A stretch of DNA of 6,875 nt from Bacteroidota bacterium (GTDB taxonomy: Bacteria; Bacteroidota; Bacteroidia; Bacteroidales; VadinHA17). Position numbers and translations under genes: made by a program. The notes below the pieces were generated by a model that searched no databases, was not told the DNA's origin, and was given only the letters and a program-made list of their open reading frames with translations. Position 1 is the first letter of the stretch. Each line of letters opens with the position of its first letter. The stretch spans positions 1 through 6,875 of the forward strand of contig JAUWMO010000184.1 in assembly GCA_030613125.1 (NCBI GenBank). The letters run 5' to 3'. Of this stretch, positions 6,486 through 6,875 are shown piece by piece.

Positions 6486-6875
6486 TTAAAACCTATTAAC
6501 GGAATCAATAAAGGTTTTGATATTTTCTGTTGGCACATCCTGTGGCATACCTCCACCACATGACCAGATAATCCCGGACCTGTTTTCTATCGAATTCATA
6601 ACATCTTTAATGCTCTCCCGGATATTTTTTTTGGTTCCCTGTGCCAGAACATCCCTTGGAGGAATATTTCCAAGAAGGGTGACTGAATTCCCTGTCAGAG
6701 ATTTCATTTCAGCCATCGGATGTTCAAAGCTGAAATTAAAAAGATTTACACCAATATCTTTTAGATAAGGGGCACACACCAAACCCTGGGCATCGTTATG
6801 GAAAAACCGGACTTTGGAATCAAAATGATTAAAAATCTCCGTTAACAGAGGAAGGGCCAGTTCTTTAAAATCATC
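6486..6875 (-). CDS. Uroporphyrinogen decarboxylase (URO-D)/MtaA-like family protein, partial (N-terminus beyond window)
   Basis: The frame is open from the right edge to a TAA at 6486-6488 and gives the last 129 residues. A typical member has about 340-380 aa, so about a third is visible. Family landmarks appear in order: KVRFFHNDAQG at about 21-31 of the fragment, the segment DIGVNLFNFSFEHPM (about 40-54), the diagnostic GNIPPRDVLAQGT (about 69-81), and the terminal GIIWSCGGGMPQDVPTENI (about 101-119). URO-D proper decarboxylates uroporphyrinogen III in haem synthesis, whereas MtaA/CmuA-like relatives are zinc-dependent corrinoid methyltransferases; this fragment resembles the latter broad group more than HemE. 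The HxC...C zinc ligands of MtaA are not at their usual places: His is followed by Asn-Asp, and the Cys sits two residues early in the Gly-rich loop. The substrate is therefore unknown. The gene is on the same strand as the downstream pair but 293 bp away, so probably a separate transcript. Confidence 0.85.
   Translation of the reverse strand, partial: DDFKELALPLLTEIFNHFDSKVRFFHNDAQGLVCAPYLKDIGVNLFNFSFEHPMAEMKSLTGNSVTLLGNIPPRDVLAQGTKKNIRESIKDVMNSIENRSGIIWSCGGGMPQDVPTENIKTFIDSVNRF

Noticed and set aside
6481..6494. GGTT-AA-AACC dyad at the URO-D stop as a terminator
   Set aside because: A two-base loop is too small to fold and the stem is only four pairs, although T-rich sequence follows on the minus strand.
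6517..6768. An 83-codon plus-strand open frame opposite the URO-D gene
   Set aside because: The minus strand here encodes clear URO-D family motifs (GNIPPRDVLAQGT, CGGGMP), and the plus-strand translation resembles nothing.
1..6875. Search for CRISPR arrays, tRNA/rRNA genes, insertion sequences and long repeats
   Set aside because: No regularly spaced repeats, cloverleaf-like or rRNA-like sequence, transposase frames or long terminal repeats were seen by eye on either strand.

Overview
The window looks like a chromosomal segment of a member of the Bacteroidota, most likely a Bacteroidales/Marinilabiliales-type organism. The evidence is the gene content: a CBM9-like/DUF5916 outer-membrane protein, an ATPase-less MacB/FtsX-type permease of the kind greatly expanded in this phylum, and a SiaC/DUF1987-family remnant. 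The spacers are AT-rich and the starts lack Shine-Dalgarno sequences, sitting behind A-rich leaders instead. The assignment rests on protein families recognised by eye, not on a database search.

Every gene is on the minus strand, so the transcriptional order runs from right to left. At the right edge is the C-terminal part of a uroporphyrinogen-decarboxylase-fold (URO-D/MtaA-like) protein (6486-6875, cut by the window). Next is a 293-bp AT-rich spacer, and then a two-gene unit: a secreted CBM9-like/DUF5916 beta-barrel protein (3553-6192, 879 aa) and, 37 bp downstream, an 812-aa FtsX-type permease (1077-3515). Eighteen bases past the permease stop lies a 66-codon open frame (858-1058) that is only the C-terminal half of a SiaC/DUF1987 protein, so it looks like a decayed gene. 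After a further 252-bp spacer the left edge holds the first 201 codons of a small exported, probably outer-membrane beta-barrel, protein (1-605). That gene begins at an ATG at 605 and is cut by the window.

The most interesting non-coding signal is in the 6193-6485 spacer. It has a good sigma-54 (-24/-12) promoter match (6229-6244), placed to give a leader of about 26 nt before the DUF5916 start. About 86 bp upstream of its -24 element is a striking nested inverted repeat (6310-6347) made of two half-sites of the form TGTCCG-N6/7-AACAA. Together they look like an enhancer-binding-protein site plus a sigma-54 promoter driving the DUF5916-permease pair. The inference is that an outer-membrane barrel and an inner-membrane FtsX-type permease are co-produced under signal-dependent control. 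The same spacer also has a rightward match to the Bacteroidota housekeeping promoter (TTG-N19-TATATTTG) that faces no gene on its own strand.
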